From Puniceicoccales bacterium (GTDB taxonomy: Bacteria > Verrucomicrobiota > Verrucomicrobiia > Opitutales > UBA953), in NCBI GenBank assembly GCA_031280235.1, contig JAITHA010000022.1:1-64000 (forward strand): a DNA stretch of 64,000 nt, written 5' to 3'. Below, in pieces: positions 33,801 to 39,686 of the stretch; the first letter of the stretch is position 1; each line of letters opens with the position of its first letter. The position numbers and the translations under genes were made by a program. Below the pieces are notes generated by a model that was not told the DNA's origin, did no database searches, and saw only the letters and a list, made by a program, of their open reading frames with translations.

Positions 33801-35263
33801 TTTACAATGATGGCGCTCTCGTTGTGGCCTTGCTTGGCGCGGACTCTTACTCGACGGTGCATTATACTGGCAGCGCCGTGTTGGGTAGCACGAGCTCACT
33901 CAACATCAAAGTGACGCGGCAGACCTTTGACTTACTTTCCGCCGGGCAGGACCTCCATTTCCTGCGGGACGAGGATCTCAACGATGGCTTGCAAACCGTG
34001 TTGGGCAATTTCTCCCAGGAGAACATCTCCCTCCTTATCACCGATGAGTACGGCAGCGTGCTGGAGACGCGCACCGGCTCCTGCCTCTCCTATAACGCGG
34101 GAGACGGGGGCCTCCACCTGATGTTTGCCAACAGCCTCAGCAGCATCCCGGGAGTGCATTTGCACAAGGGCCTCAAAGACTACGAGCGCTACGTCAACGA
34201 CCTCCTGCAAGGGCGTTTCCCTGTGCCCGCAGGAGACTCGAACCCAGTCACCATCGTCAGCGGCTTGCTCGGGGCGGATAATGTGAACCGTGCTTTTAAT
34301 GCGGCATCCCCGGCAGGCTTGGCTAGCATGGCAGCAATGCCGATTGCCATGGCGCACGACACGTCGGACACGTTGAGCGAACACTTGGAGGCAATGCGCT
34401 TCTCACGCCCGATGACCGCAAACCACGAAACGCCCCAGCCCTACATCGCGGGCACGGGCAGCTTTGTCCGCAACGGCAGCGGCAGCGAAAACCCGGCCTT
34501 CAACCACCAGACCTACGGAGCCATCGTCGGCCTCGACCAGTTTCTTGGTTCCCAGTGGCTTGCGGGCCTCGCTGTGGGTTATTCGCACGGCAACGCGGAC
34601 ATGGCCTACCAGGCCGGGCGTGTTGCTCAGGACAGTATGCGTGCCGCCATCTACTCCACCTACATGCTCGCCGATCGTTGGTATGTCGAGGCCTCCCTCT
34701 CCGGTGGTTATAGCCACTACAGCGTGAAACAGCAGGCGCTGTCGTTTGGGACAGCCAAGGCCAGCCCGGACGGCTTCGACTTCGGCGGCTCCATCTCCAC
34801 CGGAGCCATCTTCTCGCTGAACAATCGTGTCCACTTCACGCCACACGTGGGGTTGGAGTACGTCTATGCCTCTGTGGAATCGTTCTCGGAAAAAGGAAAT
34901 GCCGCCGACTTGTGCGTCGAGGGCTTCCATCAGGACTCACTCCAGGCAAGAGTCGGCTTCGGCGTAAGTTGGCTCGTGCCCACGATGGCAGATTTCACGC
35001 TGCGCCTCGCCTTCGACTTCTCGCTCTCGCACGAATTGCTCGACCCGGATGTGCAGCTCCAAGCGCGCTTCCGCTCCGACACCACAGGCAACAGCTTCCG
35101 TAGCGAATTGCCCTCAGTGGCAGAGACCATGCTGAAACTTGGGCCAACTATTGATGTGGGCCTCACACAAAACATTTCCCTCTCGCTGAGCTACCGCCTC
35201 GGGTATGACCTCGAAAAACAACAAGCGCACCATGTGAACGCTGGCTTCCGCGTTCGTTTCTAA
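21839..35263 (+). CDS. Giant autotransporter (~4,470 aa) with autotransporter-associated beta-strand repeats and C-terminal beta-barrel
   Basis: Long signal-like N-terminus MKKLTLLPIKPRAAAATFCEPARRPRFARGLLFAAASAVMLPVALEA; dozens of L.K.GtG.L.L.g.n.y.Gg..v..GtL.....al repeats; C-terminus typical of autotransporter barrels ending ...AHHVNAGFRVRF*. Confidence 0.93.
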   Translation: MKKLTLLPIKPRAAAATFCEPARRPRFARGLLFAAASAVMLPVALEATVKDDFLSTQQRIISVNWLAENNSDGQISNDRTAGVLPVRGVNWNQYSTALTGSGLKDQSGSATSVGITWSGRNGLGLNGRYRSDGSQNTGNGQLTKGYIDDGGSGYPVITFSDLPGFLSSATTLDVYVIVAGDSGGGTKNFAPVKINGTYYTSTAAGSTVTGDSAWSAQKYADGNLAEGVSGSYLHATLNTSAIVGGSLQILADKNPSSSRRNIAGVQLACEVLDPSTLADFYHWMGGASGTWDAVATNWKLDGAGADLVWNPAGTANGLVAVFTSDANVSLTGTLAAKGLWVQGGDVVLGGAGTLAMEGSRLIAVDAGSLTLSGTVTGNLTVKIAANAQVNITNSSTLGIANFSNLGMLNITRDAGNPYAFGGISGAGVLSLGSVSTVVNASQALTLAGLTGTGKLSSTSNNLTIGQGNANSSFSGVIDGNSLVLYKVGTGKLELAGTANTHIQTRISAGTVSFSKADALGKNIHALTADFQIENNPANALYMRVGSTLEFMGTDRAEFIGRINIESPVAGTVTFNVVNPDAALTVHNIFIGYNANWDRMLTKTGPGTLILGASVSAGEDHNNWAAFEITEGVLEFAKAKNAATNILHARGGTVHFTGASTGQINPSATNKVVVYAPAATLSLDGSDQSAPPTTVEAGTFTNTSPRTGLPASALGSYRTQEANGRVGFDFRKTTAGVMTIEGVTVGTGGADVTGGRIVAFSFEAGVINFKDDGLAQGRLYSSAPLKILSANAWFGGTGQLDAYIDLTNTYPVNIGGSLDAKPGTIAFMRDDTSYIGTINIAGGHAFQWGIGGAVGSTPSANIVIADAGILAFNRSNNLTFDQPLSKDAPGANAWIEQRGGGAVTLDGDYGAFSARVVMGTLINSRSIGHTVVDEGIFENRGQAGALTVTGGQAFNHAGISGNVSVTDGVFTNHANVSGDVTVAGGKVLNESRIFGTTTVDGGRVLNQGAADRVFINAGGVFRLENGSTGTMGINSGGVLELASGSMGSIGFDTDSAIAFDLSAGVVPSAVNVSFLGDAVADFSLMLDRLTSGARIPLFDYAGSLNNPSRLSINNASYYRPTLTLDFSEPHKIYLNVAAGSVSENLVWNGAGAADAWNLTAQNWQLAGTTTPDSFHYGDHVLFDDTASAKAVILEAGKYLAQNVTVRNSVGNDYSLEGPGEIVGLTSLTKEGSGKLSVSNANSYRGGTFILSGELWMENLAALGTGDIYLGGGGALVVTPLGFRQNVIVLDGETGGLRLQVDERYPVPFYGKGTLNLLGDGNAASTRYFTALNNAFEGTIVVGRGNFVFAGNAANWGKADISANDTTAGGGTYLRFTGIGTTKVHGLVNIANANIVLSGATVVDIVGEPGVGGRLSLQSGSSDDVRVEAPVVVGGNTAGLTSSSGKLIIDTNGRNVVFNTARLVDSANGALTVIKEGAGRVSGVSMDYTGGLIVNGGEYVLSIGGWRNVAGNDVTINNGAVFTMEGASDIGVGTDGVPSGTVLRTRWNINEGGLLYVGGTTARAGISYGHVTLRGGQLVLDVRNSSQGTNDWNNTFTQDVVVDGDVTSLVTYWSQGPNTAWDVFNLCQNNGGTSGRNGTTTFDVKRDALDGSPGLIVETRLNRNTSGAGNLRKIGPGTMVLTNSLNSYGNTSIDEGTLQVGYAGQTTVKNNQGLVETHSHNSSSGSLGASGTTVTIASGANLIIDLSAGSFGQTFSGAGNLEKRASSYSGGDVTLSNASALTGNIAVRRGGLLLTAASPMTLSGNIEVENGAWLKITGNTNLSKANSTSYAGHTLGALFSGSGGHDVDSKLIVSNGHTLRVGGVSTVEELSVAGLELNGAKLQFYYGEGDGAGTDVINVGGALTLTDVNVIALGDGVNPTAWVNGEVTLIKTTGTVTLADIENHLQLDITGITNPEMSVLTLKPDLSGKNVMLQVAVATDVLTWSDTADGRWAVSDGYRWLSQNTGVNVEYVQNDGTIAVRFDDMNSISRNVVMTQSLAPFSVTFAGVDTYTLTNGTGGKLEGLAALNKTGNGLLILRSEDGSLNEFSRNVTVSGGVLELTGDYKLMGDEGVFNSSNVLQNVAAAASLMGASSAKYPFAISNGATLRFNGNVGNATSSNRTFRVGTGGGILEIASTGADTRVWFQGTANRELAHSGVGARSLTLAGAGGQDGFTVDATGRATAISGTTAGGIMALAMGDGGSTAPLTIEKTGTGVWHLTGNNTFTGGVVLHEGLLAVSAGSALGATTAPLVFNGGSLVNAVHSADGSTLLDGVADNFTIAHPVSAEGGGGFLVLDGGVGKNSLTLSGTISGTGTFGKSGAGILHLTANSNAFTGGVHIHDGQVVARHQYALGRSLVTVEPSSSGGAGLVLGAANVVVGVLAGSGIVETGITTQSQLTFDAPVNVTADFQGTLRDGTGPLRLVKLGFGTQRLSGANTYSGGTQVGVLTGTVTQDGGTLRLGHLDALGDSAASTSIISGVLDIAGLDFSATQREVSLDGTSASIADSCGSYTQGSGTSVFPHLQLNTDGIARGDGTTAFSAVNGQHQLSLMALAGAVNAPVFTVTETSTLDVGSFFVRAGATLCIEGTERINASVGLRFDGGTLLLGAGVMQTVSDVSSTGSLGVVRGYGTLLLNGSAPGLPVKEFGVELQEVANLTLNSGSLQLTLPASTSGVISAANYSTLLIPVAVDPLQDVFGQARLALDNGTVQFTAGGDVRHDLIFRGAEGHLRATGTADLSIEGSLFYGASVASYNFYLEGESQAVNTLSVSLFDPVWSVGSLSLTKSGQGVWVLGGAGVTNIYTGVTTVLQGTLRLGSDDAVPATSTVSLGSAGTAGVLDLAGHNLRLTHLGASARAGNALVNSDGVSPVPVFTWVVNEAQSFTGDLGQGTGRQFDFVKTGSAVLSLHGSSNYRGDTYVREGLLELTTEASRPKGQLLSVSPGAQVDVRQVVRGLHLAPGQTLAAGSGDTTSTWDLLGDCVLEGGGIVVGDASSLAALESSHVLRINGVLAITQDSHIGFALDTAPGGSSSVIKANILQVDAAVRLDLTLAGPFLLPGTYTLIEYSGFSGDFTNFHYEASAVDPRYTFSILDNSAVSRLQLVVDSVTAGVGVRVWDGSAGNTWNTADAYFLQGGVPVAYENGAAVIFNDSASAFNISVQDAVIGGVTFNSSQDYTVGGAPISGEGYIEKRGTGSLTLTSENSYRGELDPNTSERKAATVLAQGTLILGHDKALGPDALLITGGILTTDGVPLRALANEVVFASSAVGTLATDVSSTLSLSGILRTQGSGVAVLQKTGDGTLQLGGDASGFHGNLNVSAGRILLRNSIDLSGALLQLDAGATLELSGSVGALTSRLGALVGEQSSIVRSSLAGTATLEVGALGQDSTFSGTFESSANTLSIVKTGNGVLILSGDNSGLAGTVTVSQGTLQVGDGRDGSMLAGSIDIASGARFVLNIADNVSLAQLVSSQGVFEKRTENELEILSPNDLLNGTFLISEGLVVVDAAGTLGHAAIENNARLDMRRDDSYAFDNNISGAGVLSKNGRGIATYFGSHTGTGQTILAAGSLQFGDTARVFNQQHLASVATEAGTTLRFAPATGGMLKVGSVTGQGYLEKVGGGVAQLIGLVQLHNAANHVDIEVREGTLSFGDGDGRTGRPALTVESTINVLGAGTLMVARSGITTLRQTLSSVGLIEARGDNNGNAHLVLASPDNQISGTMNVRRSAIVQVGDVAAPGSLNGAAGTLPIAVTLDQYAVLRFTNPVSGETGSSLQLSSTELGNGTLEYNGGGTLLFNSQVTGAGNEFTGTLRSAFGTLVVDLDTLPRTLTLDAVGSGNLFLGASQDTVLNVNLGDGNGVVTLGVKDAAAPLKYELAGERSFNGTLAVGAHATLHLVDGFAAANDSQAWASPGLTAKTFLVNSGASLTGSGTIKGNLLNALGAVFHPGDDGLGRVNVSGNFYNDGALVVALLGADSYSTVHYTGSAVLGSTSSLNIKVTRQTFDLLSAGQDLHFLRDEDLNDGLQTVLGNFSQENISLLITDEYGSVLETRTGSCLSYNAGDGGLHLMFANSLSSIPGVHLHKGLKDYERYVNDLLQGRFPVPAGDSNPVTIVSGLLGADNVNRAFNAASPAGLASMAAMPIAMAHDTSDTLSEHLEAMRFSRPMTANHETPQPYIAGTGSFVRNGSGSENPAFNHQTYGAIVGLDQFLGSQWLAGLAVGYSHGNADMAYQAGRVAQDSMRAAIYSTYMLADRWYVEASLSGGYSHYSVKQQALSFGTAKASPDGFDFGGSISTGAIFSLNNRVHFTPHVGLEYVYASVESFSEKGNAADLCVEGFHQDSLQARVGFGVSWLVPTMADFTLRLAFDFSLSHELLDPDVQLQARFRSDTTGNSFRSELPSVAETMLKLGPTIDVGLTQNISLSLSYRLGYDLEKQQAHHVNAGFRVRF

Positions 35264-35281
35264 CAGCAAAAAACGCAAAGC

Positions 35282-35734
35282 ATGAGAAAAATAGGCATTC
35301 TAAACGGACCTAACCTTGGTCGCCTCGGGCGCCGGGAACCCAGTGTCTATGGCAAGCAAAGCCTTGAGGAACTCGAAAGAGCTCTGCGAGCGGATGCGCA
35401 AACCCTCGGTGTCTATATCGAGTCTTTCCAATCGAACCACGAAGGCAAGCTGATCGACCAGATCGAACGTTGGACAGACGCTGGCTTCTATGGAATGATT
35501 ATCAACCCGGGTGGGTTGACACACACGAGCATCGTTCTCCGCGATGCTATTTGCGCCAGCGGGCTCACCGTTGTAGAAGTGCACATCTCCAACATCTACC
35601 GGCGCGAAGATTTTCGCCAAAAATCCCTCAGTGCGGGTGTGTGCGTCGGAGTGGTCTCAGGCCTAGGCATGGACGGTTACCACGCCGCCCTCTACCACCT
35701 TGGTACACGCTCTTCCTCCCGCCATCATCACTGA
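35282..35734 (+). CDS. aroQ: 3-dehydroquinate dehydratase, type II
   Basis: ILNGPNLGRLGRREPSVYG...FQSNHEGKLIDQIE...GMIINPGGLTHTSIVLRDAI...VEVHISNIYRREDFR. Confidence 0.92.
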   Translation: MRKIGILNGPNLGRLGRREPSVYGKQSLEELERALRADAQTLGVYIESFQSNHEGKLIDQIERWTDAGFYGMIINPGGLTHTSIVLRDAICASGLTVVEVHISNIYRREDFRQKSLSAGVCVGVVSGLGMDGYHAALYHLGTRSSSRHHH

Positions 35735-35847
35735 CAGGGAAAACCCCGTCGGCACACGCAATCGGCCAAACGGAACAAGCAGGCACTTCTCCTGTCACCC
35801 CCCCCGGGGGGAACTTCTCACAGACCAACAACTTTTTCCTGACAACT

Positions 35848-37182
35848 ATGAAAAAACCAATCTTGTCGCGTCGCGACTTCGTGAAAAAAGCGAGCCTCGC
35901 TTCGGGGCTCCTCATTCTGCCCAGCGGCTTCCTGCGCGGGCAAACTGCGCCCAGCAGCAAGGTGAACGTCGCAGGCATTGGCGTCGCCGGGATGGGCGCG
36001 GGCGATATCCAAGGCATTAATGGCACAAAGGGAGCGAATATCATCGGTCTCTGTGACGTAGATAGCCAAAGGCTGAAAAACGCGCAAGGCCGTTATCCCG
36101 GAGCAGCGATTTTCGCAGACTACCGAGAGATGCTCGACAAACTTGGTGACAAGATAGACGCTGTCTCCGTTTCCACGCCCGACCACACCCACTTCACTGC
36201 CGCCTACGAAGCCATCCAGCGAGGCAAGCACGTCTATGTGCAAAAACCACTCTGCCACACCGTTGACCAAGTGCGCCGCCTGACGGCCCTCGCCGTCGAG
36301 AAAAAAGTTGTCACTCAGATGGGCAACCAAGGCAGCTCGAGCGCCCATCTTCGCACGGCGAAAGAGTGGTACGACCTCGGCCTGCTCGGCGACGTTTCTC
36401 TCGTGGACGCTTGGTCGGATCGCCCCAAAGGCGGCGGTTGGCCCCAAGGCATGAAGAAGTTTCCCCCGACCAAAGCCCCCCCCAGCACTTTGGATTGGAA
36501 ACTCTGGCTCGGTCCCGTTGCCGACCGTCAATACAGCCCGGAGCTACACCCCTTCAAATGGCGTGGCTACTACGACTACGGATGCGGTGCCCTCGGCGAC
36601 ATGGCCATCCACCTCATGTATGATGCCTATTTTGTCCTCGATCTCACCGCCCCCACCAAGATCGAAGTGGATGTTCCTGACAAAAGCGAAATCGCTTTCC
36701 CAACTGCCAGTACCGTCACCTTCCACTTCCCGGCCAACGACAAGCGAGGCCCGGTAAAGTTCGTCTGGCGGGATGGCGGACGCAAACCCGATGTGCCTGG
36801 CACCGCCATAGGCGGAAATGGTAGCTTGTTGCACGGCAAGAATTTTGTCCTTTCCCTCAGTGGTTGGGGCCAAATCTTTCAACCATTAGTGTCAAACGAC
36901 GAACGCGCACGCCTCGTTCTTGAAGGCAACAAAATCAAAGGAAAGTATCCGCGTTTCGCCCCCCACTACAAAAGCTGGATAGACAGCATCCGCAAGGGCA
37001 CTGCAGTCGCCTCCGACTTCCGTACTGCCGGTCCCTTCGCCGAAATCATTCTGCTCGGCGTAATCGCACAGCGCGTTGGTCGCACCCTCAACTGGGATTC
37101 CAAGGCAGGCTTGTTCATCAACGACCCAGAGGCCAATCGCCTCCTCAAGGCCGCACAACCCACCGCAGGCTTCCTCGCCTAA
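35848..37182 (+). CDS. Tat-exported Gfo/Idh/MocA family oxidoreductase
   Basis: SRRDFVKKASLASGLL (Tat-type signal); VNVAGIGVAGMGAGDIQGI...AVSVSTPDHTHFTAAYEAIQRGKHVYVQKPLCHTVDQVRRL; start trimmed to 35848. Confidence 0.9.
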   Translation: MKKPILSRRDFVKKASLASGLLILPSGFLRGQTAPSSKVNVAGIGVAGMGAGDIQGINGTKGANIIGLCDVDSQRLKNAQGRYPGAAIFADYREMLDKLGDKIDAVSVSTPDHTHFTAAYEAIQRGKHVYVQKPLCHTVDQVRRLTALAVEKKVVTQMGNQGSSSAHLRTAKEWYDLGLLGDVSLVDAWSDRPKGGGWPQGMKKFPPTKAPPSTLDWKLWLGPVADRQYSPELHPFKWRGYYDYGCGALGDMAIHLMYDAYFVLDLTAPTKIEVDVPDKSEIAFPTASTVTFHFPANDKRGPVKFVWRDGGRKPDVPGTAIGGNGSLLHGKNFVLSLSGWGQIFQPLVSNDERARLVLEGNKIKGKYPRFAPHYKSWIDSIRKGTAVASDFRTAGPFAEIILLGVIAQRVGRTLNWDSKAGLFINDPEANRLLKAAQPTAGFLA

Positions 37183-37235
37183 TCTTACCTGCGCAGGCAT
37201 TAGACAGCGAGGCAACCAAGCAGCAAGCAACGGAC

Positions 37236-37263
37236 AAGGAGCCCCCTACGGGCTCCTTTTTTT
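37236..37263 (+). terminator. Rho-independent terminator downstream of the oxidoreductase
   Basis: AAGGAGCCC CCTAC GGGCTCCTT followed by a T run. Confidence 0.85.
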
Positions 37264-37372
37264 GACTATGCGCGGAGAGACTAGACTTGTTGTGATATTA
37301 GAGCAGTCTCTTATTCCACAACTGCCCTATTGATGCCGCTGAAGACGCCCAAGAGGGTGAAGGTTGGATAGT

Positions 37373-37437
37373 CATGTTGAGATATAAGCGCTCGTCTCAA
37401 TAACTCAAAAAACACATCAAATTTCTGTCTCAAAATG
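37373..37437. repeat. Dispersed intergenic repeat, copy 2
   Basis: catgttgagatataagcgctcgtctcaataactcaaaaaacacatcaaatttctgtctcaaaatg, ungapped match to 15761-15825. Confidence 0.75.
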
Positions 37438-37482
37438 ATAGTTTTTGACAACTTTCGGGCCTCTTATTGGCACTTGCGCACA

Positions 37483-37557
37483 GTGAAAAATCTTTATTGA
37501 GACTGGAATAATATCCCAACACGTCTATTATTTTCAGTCTCAATAGGAATTTTTCAC
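37483..37557. repeat. Long imperfect inverted repeat (hairpin potential) beside repeat copy 2
   Basis: GTGAAAAATCTTTATTGAGACT (37483-37504) versus AGTCTCAATAGGAATTTTTCAC (37536-37557): 19/22 complementary by eye, with further AATAAT/ATTATT pairing inside. Confidence 0.7.
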
Positions 37558-37637
37558 CGTCTGTAAGAGAGAAGAGGACGATCGGATAAATCTGATGGAT
37601 CGGCCTGATCTGGCGGTGTTGGATCTTTCCCTTGGGT

Positions 37638-38621
37638 TTATTTTTTTTGGAGGAGCCAGAGGAAGAACGGGCCGCCGATGATGGCGGTGACGATACCGAT
37701 GCGGAGGTTGCTGGCGAAGTGACTAGCGATGTCACAGGCGAGCATGAAGGTGGCGCCTGCGAGGAGGGAGAGCGGGATGAGGAGGCGGTGTTCGGCGCCT
37801 GCGAGGAGGCGTAGGATGTGTGGGACGATGAGGCCGACAAAGCCTACTGTGCCGACGACTGCGGTTGCGAGGGCGGTGAGGATGGTGGAGAGGATGAGGA
37901 GATGCCGTTGGAGGCGTTTTACGTCCACGCCGAGGCTTTGTGCTTCGGCTGTTCCGAGGCTCAGCAGGTCCATCGGTCGCCCGAGTGGGCAAAGGAGGAT
38001 GGCTGCGAGGAGGATGGGAGTGGCGACGACGACGTGTTCCCATGTGCGGTTTTCCAGGCCGCCGAGGAGCCAGAAGATGATTTGTGCGTTGCGTTCGTGG
38101 GAGAGGATGGAGTCAGAGAGGATGTAGCTTGTCACGGCGCCGAGCATGGCGTTGAGGGCGACTCCGGAGAGGAGGAGGCGCTCGGTGCTTGTGCCGTGTC
38201 GTGCGAGCGTCATGACGAGGAGGGTGGAGGCGAAGGCGCCTGCGATGGCGGCGGCGGGGAGCAGGAAGAGGGATTGGGTGGTGAGGCCGAGGGCGATGAT
38301 GCAGACGGCTCCAGTGGTGGCGCCGGCGCTGACACCGATCAGGCCTGGGCTGGCGAGGCTGTTGCGAAAGAAGGCTTGCATGATGAGACCGCTGGAGGCA
38401 AGGGCGGCGCCGCTGAGAAGGGTGACGATGAGGCGTGGGATGCGCATTCCCCAGAGGATGTTGATGGCGAGGGTAGCGTCGTTCCCTGTGTTGTTGTGCA
38501 GGAGGCCGTCCCAGAGTTGGCTTGGGGTGAGGTGGATATCTCCGGTGGCCAGCGAAATTATGGCGAGGGTGACGAGGAGGAGGGCGGTGCCTGGGAGGAG
38601 AGTTTTGGCGTGGGTGTGCAT
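37638..38621 (-). CDS. FecCD/BtuC-family iron-siderophore or cobalamin ABC transporter permease
   Basis: MRIPRLIVTLLSGAALASSGLIMQAFFRNSLASPGLIGVSAGATTGAV...GTVGFVGLIVPHILRLLAGAEHRLLIPLSLLAGATFMLACD. Confidence 0.92.
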   Translation of the reverse strand: MHTHAKTLLPGTALLLVTLAIISLATGDIHLTPSQLWDGLLHNNTGNDATLAINILWGMRIPRLIVTLLSGAALASSGLIMQAFFRNSLASPGLIGVSAGATTGAVCIIALGLTTQSLFLLPAAAIAGAFASTLLVMTLARHGTSTERLLLSGVALNAMLGAVTSYILSDSILSHERNAQIIFWLLGGLENRTWEHVVVATPILLAAILLCPLGRPMDLLSLGTAEAQSLGVDVKRLQRHLLILSTILTALATAVVGTVGFVGLIVPHILRLLAGAEHRLLIPLSLLAGATFMLACDIASHFASNLRIGIVTAIIGGPFFLWLLQKK

Positions 38622-38741
38622 AGTACGGTGGTGGGGTGGCCGCCGTTAGCTTCGAGAGAGGGTGGGGTGCCCTTGTCGCCCTCGCTGAGCCTGCGTGCCA
38701 CGCTTAGGGGGGGGGGGAGGAGCTGCAGGGGTGAAGGGTGG

Positions 38742-39563
38742 TCAGGAGAGGAACTTTTTGTTCTGGTCGTCGGAGGGGTCTTTTTTGTCCTGATTTTCTT
38801 CGCCGAGTGTTTTGCGCCCGTACTCGTCCACACCGCGGAAGAGGTTGTGGAAAAATGCGGTGAGGGTGACGCTGAGGCTTAGGAGGTCGCTGTTGCTGAG
38901 TTCGAGGGTATCGCCAGCGCGGAAGGCGCGGCGGGTGTCGACGATGCGGACTTCGGGTTGCTGGTTTTCGGTGCCGCGTGGTGGGTGGTTGATTGTCTGG
39001 ACGGTTTTGAATTCGAAGACGAGTTCGCCGTCCTCGTTTACGTCTTCCGGGGTGATGCTGCCGTTGCGTGCCATGAGGACTCGCAGCCCGACGGCGATTG
39101 CGATGATGGCGTCTTCGGTCTCGCACATGATGTCGAAGTCTTTTTCGAAGCGTTCGAATTTTTCATTCAGTGGGGCGCGTGTGAACGCGTCCATTGCTTC
39201 GGAGACTGCTTTGTTGGCGGTGTCGGCGCCGACCTTTGCGGTTTCCTGATTGCGGATGAGCTGGCAGAGCAGGTAGCAGTTGTCCATGCATGCCGAGGCC
39301 ATGTTGAGGAGGTCGTTGAGGGTCTGGCGGAAGAGGAGGCCGCGTGCGTAGGCTTGTACTTGGGCGAAGTCTTGGTGCATTTGGGGCACGGGCATGAGCT
39401 TTACTTGGCGGGCGAAGGTTTCGTATTGCTCTGTTTTGACCTGCTGGGCGGCTGCCATGTTGTAGGCGAGGAGGTCGAATTGGCGCTGCAGGGCGCTGAG
39501 GAAATTCTGGCTGATGGACTTCAGGCTGATGACTTGTTCCTGTGGGTCTTGGTCGGTGGACAT
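38742..39563 (-). CDS. Hypothetical protein
   Basis: Intact 273-aa ORF, MSTDQDPQEQVISLKSISQNFLSALQRQFDLLAYNMAAAQQVK...; no family recognised. Confidence 0.7.
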   Translation of the reverse strand: MSTDQDPQEQVISLKSISQNFLSALQRQFDLLAYNMAAAQQVKTEQYETFARQVKLMPVPQMHQDFAQVQAYARGLLFRQTLNDLLNMASACMDNCYLLCQLIRNQETAKVGADTANKAVSEAMDAFTRAPLNEKFERFEKDFDIMCETEDAIIAIAVGLRVLMARNGSITPEDVNEDGELVFEFKTVQTINHPPRGTENQQPEVRIVDTRRAFRAGDTLELSNSDLLSLSVTLTAFFHNLFRGVDEYGRKTLGEENQDKKDPSDDQNKKFLS

Positions 39564-39686
39564 GTTATTTGGTTTGTTTTTGGGAAAAGGTGTTCGTGCA
39601 GCAAATGCGCATTATCCGTTGGGGAAAGGCTAAAATGTTTCTGTGGGTGAAAATACGCAGTTGAGTGTGGGCTTGGGGCTTTGGGG

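Noticed and set aside
21839-35263. CRISPR-like or tandem DNA repeats in the autotransporter
   Set aside because: Repetition is at the protein level and imperfect; no regularly spaced identical DNA repeats.
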